Under the pieces are notes generated by a model. The model saw only the letters and a list, made by a program, of their open reading frames with translations, made no database searches and had not been told where the DNA came from. From Bacteroidales bacterium UBA1253 (GTDB taxonomy: Bacteria; Bacteroidota; Bacteroidia; Bacteroidales; Paludibacteraceae), in NCBI GenBank assembly GCA_002308815.1, contig DBVX01000080.1:4893-22014 (forward strand): a DNA stretch of 17,122 nt. Direction: 5' to 3'. Shown in pieces: positions 1-8,313 of the stretch. The translations under genes and the position numbers were made by a program. Numbering within the stretch: position 1 is the first letter of the stretch; each line of letters starts with the position of its first letter.

Positions 1-1
1 C

Positions 2-163
2 CAGCGGCTCGCCGCCTGCTCGCCTGAACGCATATACCGTATGGGCTATTCGTTGGCGACCTACAACGGTCGCCCCCTGCGGTCGGTCAGCGAACTGCCC
101 GCAGGCAAAGTGTTCCGCACACACTTGTCGGACGGCACTTTCGATGCCGTCCGACAAGGCTGA
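2..163 (+). CDS. xseA: Exodeoxyribonuclease VII large subunit, C-terminal fragment
   Basis: Only the last 53 codons are in the window, ending at a TGA at 161-163. The visible protein includes ERIYRMGYSLATYNGRPLRS, then an L-x-A-G-K-V stretch and LSDGTFDAVRQG. This matches the conserved end of XseA, where an R-G-Y-S-type segment leads to a small beta domain finishing in an acidic D-G-x-x-x-A-x-V motif. XseA is the catalytic large subunit of exonuclease VII, which degrades single-stranded DNA and works in repair with the small subunit XseB. No xseB follows; the next gene is convergent. The 3' end of the coding region holds a perfect hairpin at 125-157. The identification rests on the C-terminal motif only. 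Confidence 0.8.
   Translation, partial: QRLAACSPERIYRMGYSLATYNGRPLRSVSELPAGKVFRTHLSDGTFDAVRQG
125..157 (+). terminator. Perfect 13-bp hairpin inside the xseA 3' end
   Basis: TTGTCGGACGGCA at 125-137 is the exact reverse complement of 145-157, with a 7-base loop. It lies within coding sequence and ends 3 bases before the stop codon. It sits between convergent genes, so it may act as a terminator or a 3'-end RNA stabiliser. No U-tract follows on the plus strand; an A-rich stretch at 164-188 would be U-rich when read from the minus-strand gene, but it precedes the hairpin in that direction. The structure is certain; the terminator role is inferred. Confidence 0.55.
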
Positions 164-188
164 AGAAAACGGAAAAAGTAAAAACAGA

Positions 189-890
189 TTACGCCGCAAC
201 AGGACGCAACTGACTGACTATAAATGAAGACATACGCGCCTGACCCGCCTCATTCGGATGAATGCCGTCGTCACACAGATACGAATCATACACACGCTCG
301 GAAAGGAAACCGGACGTGATGTCCAGTATGCGAACCTGCTCCTGTTGCGCGATATTGTAGAGCGCGAGGTTGTACAGCTCGTGTCCGGAGACAATGGGAG
401 CCGTGTTCCCGCCGAGCCACGAGAGGATGTTATTCTTGTGCCAGTCGCTCAGGTTGCGGGTGAAGAAACGGAAATAGCGATCGGCATCCATAGGCGGCAT
501 GGACAGCATGACGGGTATGGCACCCGCGCTGCGTATCCTATTTATAATACGATGGTAGGCAGCCACAAAGTCCTCCATCCGCGTGCGCGGCTGATGCGTG
601 TCTTCGGGATGGTCGGCAATGGATTCCCAGTCATAATCGCTGTCGTTGCCTCCGTATCCGATGAGTACCGTTTCGCCCTCGGAGAGACGTTCCCCGTAGC
701 GTTCCACGAGTTTCTCGCCCATCGGAGCAGTACAGCCGAAACGTGCGAAATTTGACACGGGCATACCCAGTTGCTCGCCACAACGGTCAATAATCGACCG
801 TTTGCTCAGTTCATACTCGGGACGACCTTCCTTTGCTGCATTGCGAAGCATCACCCCTTTCATAATCGAATCTCCAAATCCTGCCAACAT
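189..890 (-). CDS. SGNH/GDSL-family hydrolase (esterase or acyl hydrolase), cytoplasmic
   Basis: This 233-residue protein carries the four SGNH blocks in order. These are GFGDSI near the N-terminus with the likely nucleophile Ser8, Gly52 in RFGCTAP, GGND at 80-83 with Asn82, and DDGIHPN at 207-213 supplying the Asp208 and His211 pair. Serine hydrolases of this family cleave ester bonds in lipids, acetylated sugars or similar small substrates; the sequence does not say which. There is no signal peptide or membrane segment, so the enzyme should be cytoplasmic. The ATG at 888-890 places the GDS block six residues in, as is normal for the family. It is convergent with xseA and divergent from the LytTR operon, and it has its own -7 box at 949-956. 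Confidence 0.85.
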   Translation of the reverse strand: MLAGFGDSIMKGVMLRNAAKEGRPEYELSKRSIIDRCGEQLGMPVSNFARFGCTAPMGEKLVERYGERLSEGETVLIGYGGNDSDYDWESIADHPEDTHQPRTRMEDFVAAYHRIINRIRSAGAIPVMLSMPPMDADRYFRFFTRNLSDWHKNNILSWLGGNTAPIVSGHELYNLALYNIAQQEQVRILDITSGFLSERVYDSYLCDDGIHPNEAGQARMSSFIVSQLRPVAA

Positions 891-948
891 AGCATTGAGA
901 ATTTTTGTTTCTTATTTGAATAGCGCAATCCTGTTTCCGATTGCGGCG

Positions 949-977
949 CAAAAGTACACCCTCCTGAAGTGCCGAAA
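949..977 (-). promoter_or_regulatory. Promoter of the SGNH hydrolase gene
   Basis: CAAAAGTA at 949-956 reads TACTTTTG on the minus strand, an exact match to the Bacteroidota -7 box TAnnTTTG. A possible -33 box (GAAA at 974-977, TTTC on the minus strand) lies 17 bases upstream and is one base off TTTG. Transcription would begin near 942, giving a leader of about 50 bases before the ATG. The -7 match is strong and the -33 element is weak. Confidence 0.55.
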
Positions 978-1045
978 AAAAGTTCGTGATTAAGTGGCAC
1001 AGTTTTTGTAGTAATCGTAAATACAGTGACAAAAATATCAATATC

Positions 1046-1078
1046 GGGACGAAAATCAGACATCACGGATTTCGTCCC
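1046..1078. promoter_or_regulatory. Inverted repeat in the leader of the LytTR-addAB operon
   Basis: GGGACGAAAATC at 1046-1057 faces GATTTCGTCCC at 1068-1078. The two arms are complementary apart from one extra A in the left arm, with a 10-base loop, and the right arm ends 21 bases before the ATG of the LytTR gene. A third GGGACnAAAAT copy lies at 1089-1099, immediately before that ATG and 43 bases from the first. It could be a protein-binding operator (the downstream LytTR protein is an obvious candidate) or an mRNA hairpin. I see no convincing plus-strand -7 box in this 209-base gap. Confidence 0.45.
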
Positions 1079-1099
1079 ACCAAAACAAGGGACTAAAAT

Positions 1100-1912
1100 A
1101 TGACCGCATCATCACGTATCCCATCCGTTTTCACGCGCATCAAATGCCTGCTGTATTACATACTGGGTATTCCTGTATTCTTTCTGATTTTCACCACATT
1201 ATACCGTCCGTTGCTGGTAAGGGAACTGCTGGATATGACTCCACAGGGGCTGTTCTCCTTCAACGTGACCATCATCAGCTGCATCCTGCTGGGCGTGATG
1301 ATTCTCTCCCGCGTGCTGATGGCTGTCACGAGCCGTCACTCGGCACTGTCGCGCCTGAGCTGGCGGCTGTGGCACGTGGCGGAACTGGTAGGAATGAGCC
1401 TTTTCGTGTCGCTCTACCTGACACTGATGTACAAAGGCCGGTACACTTATTACGGTATGGCGGGCATCTGTATGGGTATGCTGACTATGACGCTCGTCTA
1501 TCCCTATGCCATCCTGTATCTTGTGTGGAACGCCATTGCCGCCAAAGAGGACGCACCTGTGGAGGACGACTCGCTGATGCGCTTCCGCGACCAGCAGAAA
1601 CAAGTCAAGCTCATCATCGCTTCGGCGGCTGTGCTGTACATCGAAGCAAAGGAGAACTACGTGATTATCAAATATAAGGACGGTGACATAGTAAAAGAAT
1701 ACACGCTACGCTCTTCCATGGTGGCGTTGCAGGAACTGATGCGCAAGCACGGACTGGTGCGCTGCCAGCGAAGTTACTACATCAACCCCGTCCATGTCAA
1801 AGCCGTCCGAAAGGACAAGGAGGGAGTCATCACCGCCGAACTGACCACCCCAAACCTGAAAGCCATACCCGTGTCGCCGCGTTACTATGACGAACTCGCC
1901 AACCTCCTGTAA
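1100..1912 (+). CDS. Membrane-anchored LytTR-domain transcriptional regulator
   Basis: This 270-residue protein has about four hydrophobic segments in its first half (near 17-34, 53-76, 93-110 and 117-146). A short charged linker follows, then a LytTR DNA-binding domain from about 168 to the end. Typical LytTR landmarks are LYIEAKENYVIIKY, then LRSSM.ALQELM, then LVRCQRSYYINPVHV and IPVSPRYYDEL. LytTR domains bind direct-repeat DNA sites; here the domain would sit on the cytoplasmic face of the inner membrane. There is no receiver domain, so it is not an ordinary two-component response regulator; it may sense a membrane signal or a partner protein directly. Only 24 bases separate it from addA, so the two are probably co-transcribed, an unusual pairing with a recombination nuclease. 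Its targets are unknown and could include its own leader. Confidence 0.85.
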   Translation: MTASSRIPSVFTRIKCLLYYILGIPVFFLIFTTLYRPLLVRELLDMTPQGLFSFNVTIISCILLGVMILSRVLMAVTSRHSALSRLSWRLWHVAELVGMSLFVSLYLTLMYKGRYTYYGMAGICMGMLTMTLVYPYAILYLVWNAIAAKEDAPVEDDSLMRFRDQQKQVKLIIASAAVLYIEAKENYVIIKYKDGDIVKEYTLRSSMVALQELMRKHGLVRCQRSYYINPVHVKAVRKDKEGVITAELTTPNLKAIPVSPRYYDELANLL

Positions 1913-1936
1913 ACCTGCCAACACATACGCCTACAA

Positions 1937-4900
1937 ATGAAAACAACCGCCAACGAACTCCGCCCGATGACCGTTTACAAGGCATCCGCCGGCAGCGGCA
2001 AGACGTTCACGCTCGCCGCGCAGTACATCAGCATAGTCCTGTACGATGCATGGAAACACAACAACTACAAATCCTTCGAGCATATCGTCGCCATGACCTT
2101 CACCGTCAAGGCGACCAAGGAGATGAAAGACCGCATCCTGTCCTACCTCCACGATCTCGCCACGGGAAGGCAGGATCCGTCGTTCACCGGCTTCAAGACC
2201 AAACTGGCTGAACTGCTGCGCCTCAAAGACAGCACGACAGACATTTTGGCACCGGACACGCAGGAACGGCTGCAGACTTGTGCGCGGGAGATTCTCCGTG
2301 CCATTCTGCGCAACTACGCCCGCTTCAACATCACTACCATTGACTCCTTCTTCCAGTCCGTCCTGCAAGGGGTGTTGTACGAACTGGGACTGCCCGCCGA
2401 GCAGCAGCTTCTGCTCGACGAGACGGACATACACAACCGCAGCGTGGACCGTATGATTGACAGCCTTCACGATGACGAGGCAAGCCGCGCGGTGCTGAAA
2501 CCCATACTGGATTTTGCCAAAGACAGCCTCAGCGACAACAAGAGCGTATGGGACATCCGCAAGGAACTGAAAAGCGAAGCCGCCAAACTCGGACAGGAAG
2601 TCTATAAGTTCCATGCCGAAGCCATTGAGGAAGAGAGCCGTGGAGGCCGTTACGATGCGCTGCGCAAATCGCTCTATGCAAAGAAAATCAGGATAACGAA
2701 ACACATAGAGGATTCATGCAACCGTTTTCTGCAAAGAGTGTCCGCCCACCCGCTGGGCGGAAAGCAACCCCTGTCGGTACTGGCAACCGCCGCCAAAAAC
2801 ATGCGCGAACTGAAATGGAAATGGGAAAGCCCCGCACAGGGCGTGCAGAAAGTGCTGGACGGAGAGATTGACGGCGAAGTGCTTTACGACGAATTTATTG
2901 ACCTGTACAACACCTACCTGCATTGTACGACGCTTCTCAACACTATTCAGGTCGTTCTGCCCAATCTCTACACTATCACCCTGCTGGCGAATATCGAAGG
3001 CAACATGCGCGACATCCAGAAGGAGAATATGCAGATGCTGCTTTCCAACGCCAATCTTTTCCTTCGTGACCTGCTGGCAGGCGACGCGCGTGATTTCGTC
3101 TATAGCAAGGTAGGCCCCAAACTCGAGCACCTGCTTATAGATGAGTTTCAGGACACCTCGCAGATGCAGTGGAACAACCTGCAACCCTTGGTGAGCGAAT
3201 TGCAAGCATCCGGAAAACATAATGTTATCGTGGGCGACGTGAAGCAGAGTATCTACCGTTTCCGCAACGGCAAATGGCAACTGCTCGCCGACATCGCGAA
3301 CCAACGCGGATTCGTGTCCCTCGGCGACAATTTCCGCAGCACACGCGCTGTAGTGGAAACCAACAACAGCCTCTTTCCCCTGCTGGCGCAGGAGATGGAC
3401 CGCATACTGGATGCCAACGGCTACGGGAAGGACTACCTCTCGCCCGTGTATGAAAAGAACGTGGAAGTGCATCAGAACGTGAACAAGGAGGGCGGCAACG
3501 TGCGGTTCTTCATCTATCCCCTCAATACGAAGAAACAAGACAACGAAAAAACGGAGGCGGACGAGCGGCTGCGGAAGGACTTCTGCCTTCAGTTCAGGAT
3601 CATCCGCCAACGGATAGCGGAAAAAAATGAATCCGCCTCCATTGCCATACTGGTACGGAAAAAAAAAGAAGGCGACACAGTGCTGGACTGGCTGCAACAG
3701 GACGAGGAACTGCGGACCCTGTCCGTCGAGACGGAGGACTCCTTCCAACTGGCTTCCTCTCCCGCCGTGCAACTGCTGACCGCCATTCTCCGATACCTTG
3801 CCGTCAATGACAAGGAAACACGCCTGCACAGCATCGATCGGCAGTACATAGAAGACAGGCTGGGACAGAAGCGGTTGGACGAGCTGGAAAACAGCCGCAC
3901 ACATTGGCTCAGTCATCCGCTGTACGAGATGAATGACCGGCTGATTCGGCATTTCGGTCTGACCCGTATGAACGAGGACGAGTTCATAGAGAAGTACCTC
4001 TCCTGCCTCAAAGCCTTTCTGACATCCGGCATCAGCACACCCGCCGGTCTGAAAGCCTTCCTTGACTATTGGGACGAGACGATGAGTGAGGTAAAGGTGA
4101 ACAAGTCGCCCGAAAAGGACTCCGTGACGCTGATGACCATCCATAAGTCCAAGGGTCTGGCGTTCGACTACGTACTGGTGCCGCTCTTCAACAGCACGAT
4201 GAACAAGGAGACGCGGAACGACACCCTGCTCTGGGACACGGAGGAGATTGGCGGGGATGCTGACGATGAAGGTATCCGCCACGACTTGCAGTCCGTCTCG
4301 GTGTTGTCCGTCACCTCACAGCGGAGCCGGACATCCCAATCCCTTTGGGCAGCCCCGTACAGCGAGGAGGTACGGCTGCGGTTTATGGATGCCCTCAACA
4401 CCGTCTATGTCGCCTTCACGCGCCCCAAACAGGCGTACTACTGCTGGTGCGCCTACTCCATAGACCCCAAGACAACCGACACCGACTCCATCGGCACACC
4501 CCTCCTGAAAGCCCTCGGACAGACGCAAGGACTTGTCAGGGAAGACTTGGACGGGGATGTCGTTGTTTTCACAAGCGAGCGTCCGATGCCGGAACAAACC
4601 GCCAAAGCGGACAAAACACCGCACACCGACCGGCTGGACATCACGAAGAACGCCGCTCCGAACCCGATCCCAACGCCGATGTTCCCCGACACGGACACGC
4701 TGCCTTTAGAGATTGTCAACAGCAACCGCGCCCTGCAACTCTTCAGCGACATTCAGGCGGACACCGGCGGCATCCGGGAGCAGCAGTCGTTCATCGACGA
4801 AGGACTCATCTACCACGCCCTGTTCGAGAACCTCGCCACGCTCTCTGACGAGGACACGCGGAAAGCCATTGACCTCTACCGTCTGACGCACGAAATGGAC

Positions 4901-5278
4901 GGGCGGCACGAACAGACTTTCAGGCAGTTCGTGCAACAGGCGCGAGATAACGCCGTCCTCCGCGAAGCCTTCTCTCCCGATGCGCAGACGCTCACCGAGG
5001 CGGCATTCATAGTCGCCGGAGATGACGGCGCGGAAACCCTCCGCCCCGACCGCGTGGCACTGCTTGACGGACGCGCCATCGTCATTGACTACAAGTTCTC
5101 CTCCTACCGGCACCTGCTGCTCAACGACGAGCGGCACGCCCTCCAACGCCGTCAGTACCGTGACCAGATCAACGGTTACATCAGCCTCATACAGCGTTTC
5201 TACCACCTGCCCGCCGAGGGCTGGTTCTGGTTCTTACGTGACAATGAAGTAATTAACGTCAATAACCTCAACAACTGA
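1937..5278 (+). CDS. addA: AddA-type helicase-nuclease subunit (UvrD/RecB superfamily)
   Basis: This 1113-residue protein has the superfamily 1A helicase motifs in order: Walker A ASAGSGKT at 16-23, motif Ia around TFTVKAT, motif II LLIDEFQDTSQ from 399, motif III VGDVKQSIYRFR from 432, NFRSTRAVV near 465, motif V with TIHKSKG near 734-740, and VYVAFTRPK at 823-831. A RecB/AddA-type nuclease domain follows, with His960 in GLIYHALFENL and Asp1038, Asp1051 and Lys1053 in DRVALLDG...VIDYKFSS. Such enzymes unwind and resect double-strand DNA ends to load RecA. The neighbour one base downstream encodes an AddB-like nuclease, so I call AddAB rather than RecBCD; no RecC or RecD gene is present. The start follows the LytTR stop by 24 bases and puts Walker A near residue 16, as is usual. 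Two runs of 7-8 A at 3621-3666 keep the frame open. Confidence 0.87.
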   Translation: MKTTANELRPMTVYKASAGSGKTFTLAAQYISIVLYDAWKHNNYKSFEHIVAMTFTVKATKEMKDRILSYLHDLATGRQDPSFTGFKTKLAELLRLKDSTTDILAPDTQERLQTCAREILRAILRNYARFNITTIDSFFQSVLQGVLYELGLPAEQQLLLDETDIHNRSVDRMIDSLHDDEASRAVLKPILDFAKDSLSDNKSVWDIRKELKSEAAKLGQEVYKFHAEAIEEESRGGRYDALRKSLYAKKIRITKHIEDSCNRFLQRVSAHPLGGKQPLSVLATAAKNMRELKWKWESPAQGVQKVLDGEIDGEVLYDEFIDLYNTYLHCTTLLNTIQVVLPNLYTITLLANIEGNMRDIQKENMQMLLSNANLFLRDLLAGDARDFVYSKVGPKLEHLLIDEFQDTSQMQWNNLQPLVSELQASGKHNVIVGDVKQSIYRFRNGKWQLLADIANQRGFVSLGDNFRSTRAVVETNNSLFPLLAQEMDRILDANGYGKDYLSPVYEKNVEVHQNVNKEGGNVRFFIYPLNTKKQDNEKTEADERLRKDFCLQFRIIRQRIAEKNESASIAILVRKKKEGDTVLDWLQQDEELRTLSVETEDSFQLASSPAVQLLTAILRYLAVNDKETRLHSIDRQYIEDRLGQKRLDELENSRTHWLSHPLYEMNDRLIRHFGLTRMNEDEFIEKYLSCLKAFLTSGISTPAGLKAFLDYWDETMSEVKVNKSPEKDSVTLMTIHKSKGLAFDYVLVPLFNSTMNKETRNDTLLWDTEEIGGDADDEGIRHDLQSVSVLSVTSQRSRTSQSLWAAPYSEEVRLRFMDALNTVYVAFTRPKQAYYCWCAYSIDPKTTDTDSIGTPLLKALGQTQGLVREDLDGDVVVFTSERPMPEQTAKADKTPHTDRLDITKNAAPNPIPTPMFPDTDTLPLEIVNSNRALQLFSDIQADTGGIREQQSFIDEGLIYHALFENLATLSDEDTRKAIDLYRLTHEMDGRHEQTFRQFVQQARDNAVLREAFSPDAQTLTEAAFIVAGDDGAETLRPDRVALLDGRAIVIDYKFSSYRHLLLNDERHALQRRQYRDQINGYISLIQRFYHLPAEGWFWFLRDNEVINVNNLNN

Positions 5279-5279
5279 T

Positions 5280-7934
5280 ATGCAGACCTTCCTCACCCAA
5301 GTTGCCAACCGCCTTTTGGACACGTTCGGCAACGATATGCGCCGCGTCATTGTTGTGTTCCCCAACAAACGCATCGGACTCTTCCTCAACCGCGCCCTCG
5401 CCAAAGCCAACAACGGCGAACCCCTACTCGCCCCCCGCTACACCACCATAGACGAACTCTTCGAGTCCTACAGTTCCAAACGCCTTGCCGACCCTGTGAC
5501 GACCGTCTGCATGACCTATCAGGCGTACTGCGATGCCCGCCTGTCATTTACCATGCCCCTCGACGACTTCTACGGATGGGGTGAGATTCTTGTGCGCGAC
5601 TTCAACGAGATAGACCAGCAGATGGTCAACGCCGACCAGTTGTTCCAGAACGCCAAGGACCTTGAGGAAATCGACTTCCGTTTCTTCCCCGATACGTTCG
5701 ATGCGAAGACGGAAGCCGTGCTGGACCGCTTCGGGGGCACGCCTCACGCCAAGAACCAGCTCCGCCGGTGGATGGACTTGTGGACCAAGATGCCTTCCGT
5801 CTACCACCGCCTCAACGAACTGCTCGCCGCAGCGAAGGACTTCCCGCTGGCATACAAGGGTGCGCTGCAGCGCGAAGTCATCGAGAGCGGCAAAGTCCTC
5901 CCGAAAGAGGGATGCACCTACGTGTTTGTCGGCTTCAACGTGCTGACCGAAACGGAGAAAGCCCTGATGGACGCGCTGCGCGATGTGTCCCTGTTCATCA
6001 GCGACGATGAGGAGGAGGGCGCCAACCGTCCCGAGACAAGCGTCATCCAGGCGTCCACCGACATACAGCAGGCGGAGTACGTCCACACATGGATTGACAC
6101 GAACATGCGCAACGGACGCATCGCGCCCGACCGCCTCACCCACACGGCCGTCGTGCTGGCGGACGAGGGACTGCTCCTGCCCGTCATTTCCTCCCTCCCG
6201 CCTGTCGAAACCAACATCACGATGGGTTATCCGATGGCGCAGACACCTCTGCTGCCCTTCATCAACACTCTGCGGGAGGATTTCAACCGGACTTCGCCCG
6301 ACGGCACGGCGGAGGACTACCTGCAATATGTCATCGATGCCTTAAGAAACCGTATGCAGGAAGGACCGGCGGACAAAAACGCCCCTTGGTTCTTCCACCT
6401 GATGGACGAAGCGCTCGCGCAGGCGCTCTTCGAAACCGACAAACTGCTGCGGAACATCCGCTCGGGACTACTCTGCAGCATCACGGGGCTGTCCCTGCCG
6501 CTCGTCCAGCGCATCCTCATACGTATGCTGGCGGCGCACTCCATCGCCTTCCACGGCGAACCCGCAAAGGGGCTGCAGGTGATGGGCGTGCTGGAAACGC
6601 GCTCGCTCGACTTCGACAACTTGCTCATCCTCTCAGCCAACGAAGGCGTACTGCCGAAGAACGAGCGCGCCAAATCAATGATTCCCTACATCATACGCAG
6701 GCATTTCCACCTTGCCGACGAGGAGAAACAGGTCGCCATCTATGCCAACAATTTCTTCCGCCTATTCCGCCGTGCGCGCCATATAGACATCGTGTATTCG
6801 CTTTACAACGCCTCCGGCGAAGCCGAGGAATCGCGGTTCATACGCCAGCTGCTCGCGGAGACCGACTGGCCCGTAACCTTCCACCGGCTGGCATCACCCA
6901 CCGCCCCGACGGAGGACAAGGTGCGGACAGCCGTTCCCAAGAAGGAGGAGACCCTCCGCGCCATGATGGCGCGACCCTTGTCCCCGTCCGCGCTCAACGC
7001 CTATATCAACTGCCCCCGCTCCTACTGGTACTCACACGTCAAGGGGCTGCGGAAAGACGAGACACTCACCGCAGACCTGCGGTCGGACCAGATAGGCACG
7101 CTCTTCCACAAGGCGGCGGAATGTTTCTACCGCCCTTATATGAAAGAACAGGCGCAAATCACCGCCGCCATCCTTGACCAAGCCAGAGCGTCCGGCGAAG
7201 CGGAGCGCGCGATGGACGAGGCGTTTGAGGAGGTCATCTACAAGGACAACCCGCAACTGAAGTCCGACCCGGGCTTCCTGCTGGTCATACGGAGCGTCCT
7301 CGGCGAGATGATGGCACGCCTCATCGAAATGGACAAGGCGGTCACGCCTTTCCGCATCTTCTCCCTTGAGGAGGACTGTTACACCACCCTTTCCGTCAAC
7401 GGACAGCCGCTCCGCATCGGAGGACGCATCGACCGCATTGACCTCTTGTCCGACTCCGGCACCCTGCGTATTGTGGACTACAAGACGGGCAGCAAGGAGA
7501 AAACCGACAAAGCCTCCTACGCCTCGCTGGATCAACTCTGCGACATTGACATCTGCAAAAGCGCGGCGCACTATCAGGTGCAACTTCTTTTCTATTCATA
7601 CATTCTGCAAAGGAAATATCCCGACAGGAACATCCTGCCCGCGCTGTGCTTCCCGCTCAGCGGCAACGAACCCGGCTACCAACCCCGCGTGCGGTACGTG
7701 AACGACAAAAAACTGGACACCGTACAGTCATACACTGACGTGCGGGAAACCTTCGAGGCGCGGTTCGACGCGTTCCTCAGAGACGAGATGTTCAATCCCG
7801 CCCGCCCCTTCGAGTCCCCGTGGGACACTGGCGGAGAAAGGGCAGCATCCTTCTACGACAAGCCCGACACCACCCGCTGCCGTTTCTGCGACTTCCGCCC
7901 CCTCTGCGGTCTGGGCAAGCCCGCAGAGTACTGA
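5280..7934 (+). CDS. addB: AddB-type PD-(D/E)XK nuclease subunit with iron-sulfur cysteines
   Basis: This 884-residue protein has an inactivated-helicase N-terminus (VIVVFPNKRIGLFLNRAL, with no intact Walker A) and a C-terminal RecB-family nuclease. The nuclease residues are His610 in GTLFHKAAE, Asp718 in GGRIDRID, and Asp733/Lys735 in IVDYKTGS. Four cysteines, Cys578 in NCPRSYWY and Cys867, Cys870 and Cys876 in CRFCDFRPLC, match the split C...CxxCx5C iron-sulfur staple that encloses the AddB nuclease domain. AddB cuts the second strand and supplies the Chi-recognition scaffold in AddAB enzymes. The ATG lies one base after the addA TGA, so translation is almost certainly coupled. A strong hairpin follows 69 bases after the stop. 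Confidence 0.87.
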   Translation: MQTFLTQVANRLLDTFGNDMRRVIVVFPNKRIGLFLNRALAKANNGEPLLAPRYTTIDELFESYSSKRLADPVTTVCMTYQAYCDARLSFTMPLDDFYGWGEILVRDFNEIDQQMVNADQLFQNAKDLEEIDFRFFPDTFDAKTEAVLDRFGGTPHAKNQLRRWMDLWTKMPSVYHRLNELLAAAKDFPLAYKGALQREVIESGKVLPKEGCTYVFVGFNVLTETEKALMDALRDVSLFISDDEEEGANRPETSVIQASTDIQQAEYVHTWIDTNMRNGRIAPDRLTHTAVVLADEGLLLPVISSLPPVETNITMGYPMAQTPLLPFINTLREDFNRTSPDGTAEDYLQYVIDALRNRMQEGPADKNAPWFFHLMDEALAQALFETDKLLRNIRSGLLCSITGLSLPLVQRILIRMLAAHSIAFHGEPAKGLQVMGVLETRSLDFDNLLILSANEGVLPKNERAKSMIPYIIRRHFHLADEEKQVAIYANNFFRLFRRARHIDIVYSLYNASGEAEESRFIRQLLAETDWPVTFHRLASPTAPTEDKVRTAVPKKEETLRAMMARPLSPSALNAYINCPRSYWYSHVKGLRKDETLTADLRSDQIGTLFHKAAECFYRPYMKEQAQITAAILDQARASGEAERAMDEAFEEVIYKDNPQLKSDPGFLLVIRSVLGEMMARLIEMDKAVTPFRIFSLEEDCYTTLSVNGQPLRIGGRIDRIDLLSDSGTLRIVDYKTGSKEKTDKASYASLDQLCDIDICKSAAHYQVQLLFYSYILQRKYPDRNILPALCFPLSGNEPGYQPRVRYVNDKKLDTVQSYTDVRETFEARFDAFLRDEMFNPARPFESPWDTGGERAASFYDKPDTTRCRFCDFRPLCGLGKPAEY

Positions 7935-8002
7935 AAATCCCTCATCCGTCCCGCTTCTGTATAGAATAATTTACTGATTCAAGTTTCACAAGTCCTTGGA
8001 CT

Positions 8003-8041
8003 CCCCCTCCCCGCAAGCGGGGAGGGGGGCAGTTTTATTTT
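8003..8041 (+). terminator. GC-rich terminator-like hairpin after addB
   Basis: A perfect 12-bp stem (CCCCCTCCCCGC at 8003-8014 against 8017-8028) with a two-base AA gap is followed within four bases by TTTTATTTT at 8033-8041. It would end the LytTR-addA-addB transcript. The tail is not a pure U-run, and the right arm runs into the G-rich repeats described next, so a transposon-derived origin is also possible. Confidence 0.65.
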
Positions 8042-8120
8042 GGGAAAAGGGGGCAGTCTAAAATCGGATAAAGGGGTCAATCAACTTTGGTTTTGGAGGG
8101 CAAACTGAATTGGATTTTCC
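8025..8120 (+). repeat. Degenerate ~24-bp tandem repeats resembling an IS21-type transposon end
   Basis: Four units begin at about 8025, 8049, 8073 and 8097. Each starts with a G-run leading into CA (GGGGGCAGT twice, then GGGGTCAAT, then AGGGCAAACT), continues through an A/T-rich middle and has a GG(A) near position 18-20. The first two are the clearest. Arrays of GGGGGCAGT/GGGGGTCA units are, to my recollection, typical of the multiple terminal repeats of Bacteroidota IS21-family elements. No istA or istB is present and no second end is evident, so this would be a solo relic. The repetition is visible; the transposon assignment is inference. Confidence 0.45.
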
Positions 8121-8277
8121 AACGTTAATTTAGTATTTTCAGAGACTAAAATTGTCGGCTTGACAATCGGATATAGGAAATTGTCAGGAAATTTTGGTTC
8201 TATCACCCACCGCAGGCAGGATGCCCGCGTACCACCATACCTGTCGAAAACAAATGCTTTCCATAGTGCAGTTTTTA

Positions 8278-8308
8278 TTTGGCAGTTCCAAAAGAAGCAG
8301 TACTTTTG
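8278..8308 (+). promoter_or_regulatory. Promoter of the ATPase gene
   Basis: TTTG at 8278-8281 and TACTTTTG at 8301-8308 match both halves of the Bacteroidota promoter, with a 19-base spacer. Transcription would begin around 8314-8315, exactly at the first copy of the 33-bp-spaced repeat, giving a leader of about 115 bases before the ATG at 8430. The gene therefore has its own promoter inside the 495-base gap after addB. The rest of that gap holds the hairpin, the G-rich repeats and two short overlapping inverted repeats (ATTGTC/GACAAT at 8151-8167 and TGACAAT/ATTGTCA at 8161-8186). Confidence 0.7.
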
Positions 8309-8313
8309 TGCCG

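Noticed and set aside
3621..3666. A7 and A8 runs in addA as phase-variation sites
   Set aside because: The frame is intact, the runs are Lys/Asn codons in a linker, and a repair gene is an unlikely target for switching.
2714..4282. Long minus-strand open frame opposite addA (522 codons)
   Set aside because: It is a shadow of codon bias in addA, with no family motifs. The same holds for minus-strand frames at 1931-2704, 5544-6326 and 14887-16077.
1937..7934. RecBCD rather than AddAB
   Set aside because: Two subunits only, both with nuclease motifs, and the second has the AddB iron-sulfur cysteine pattern.
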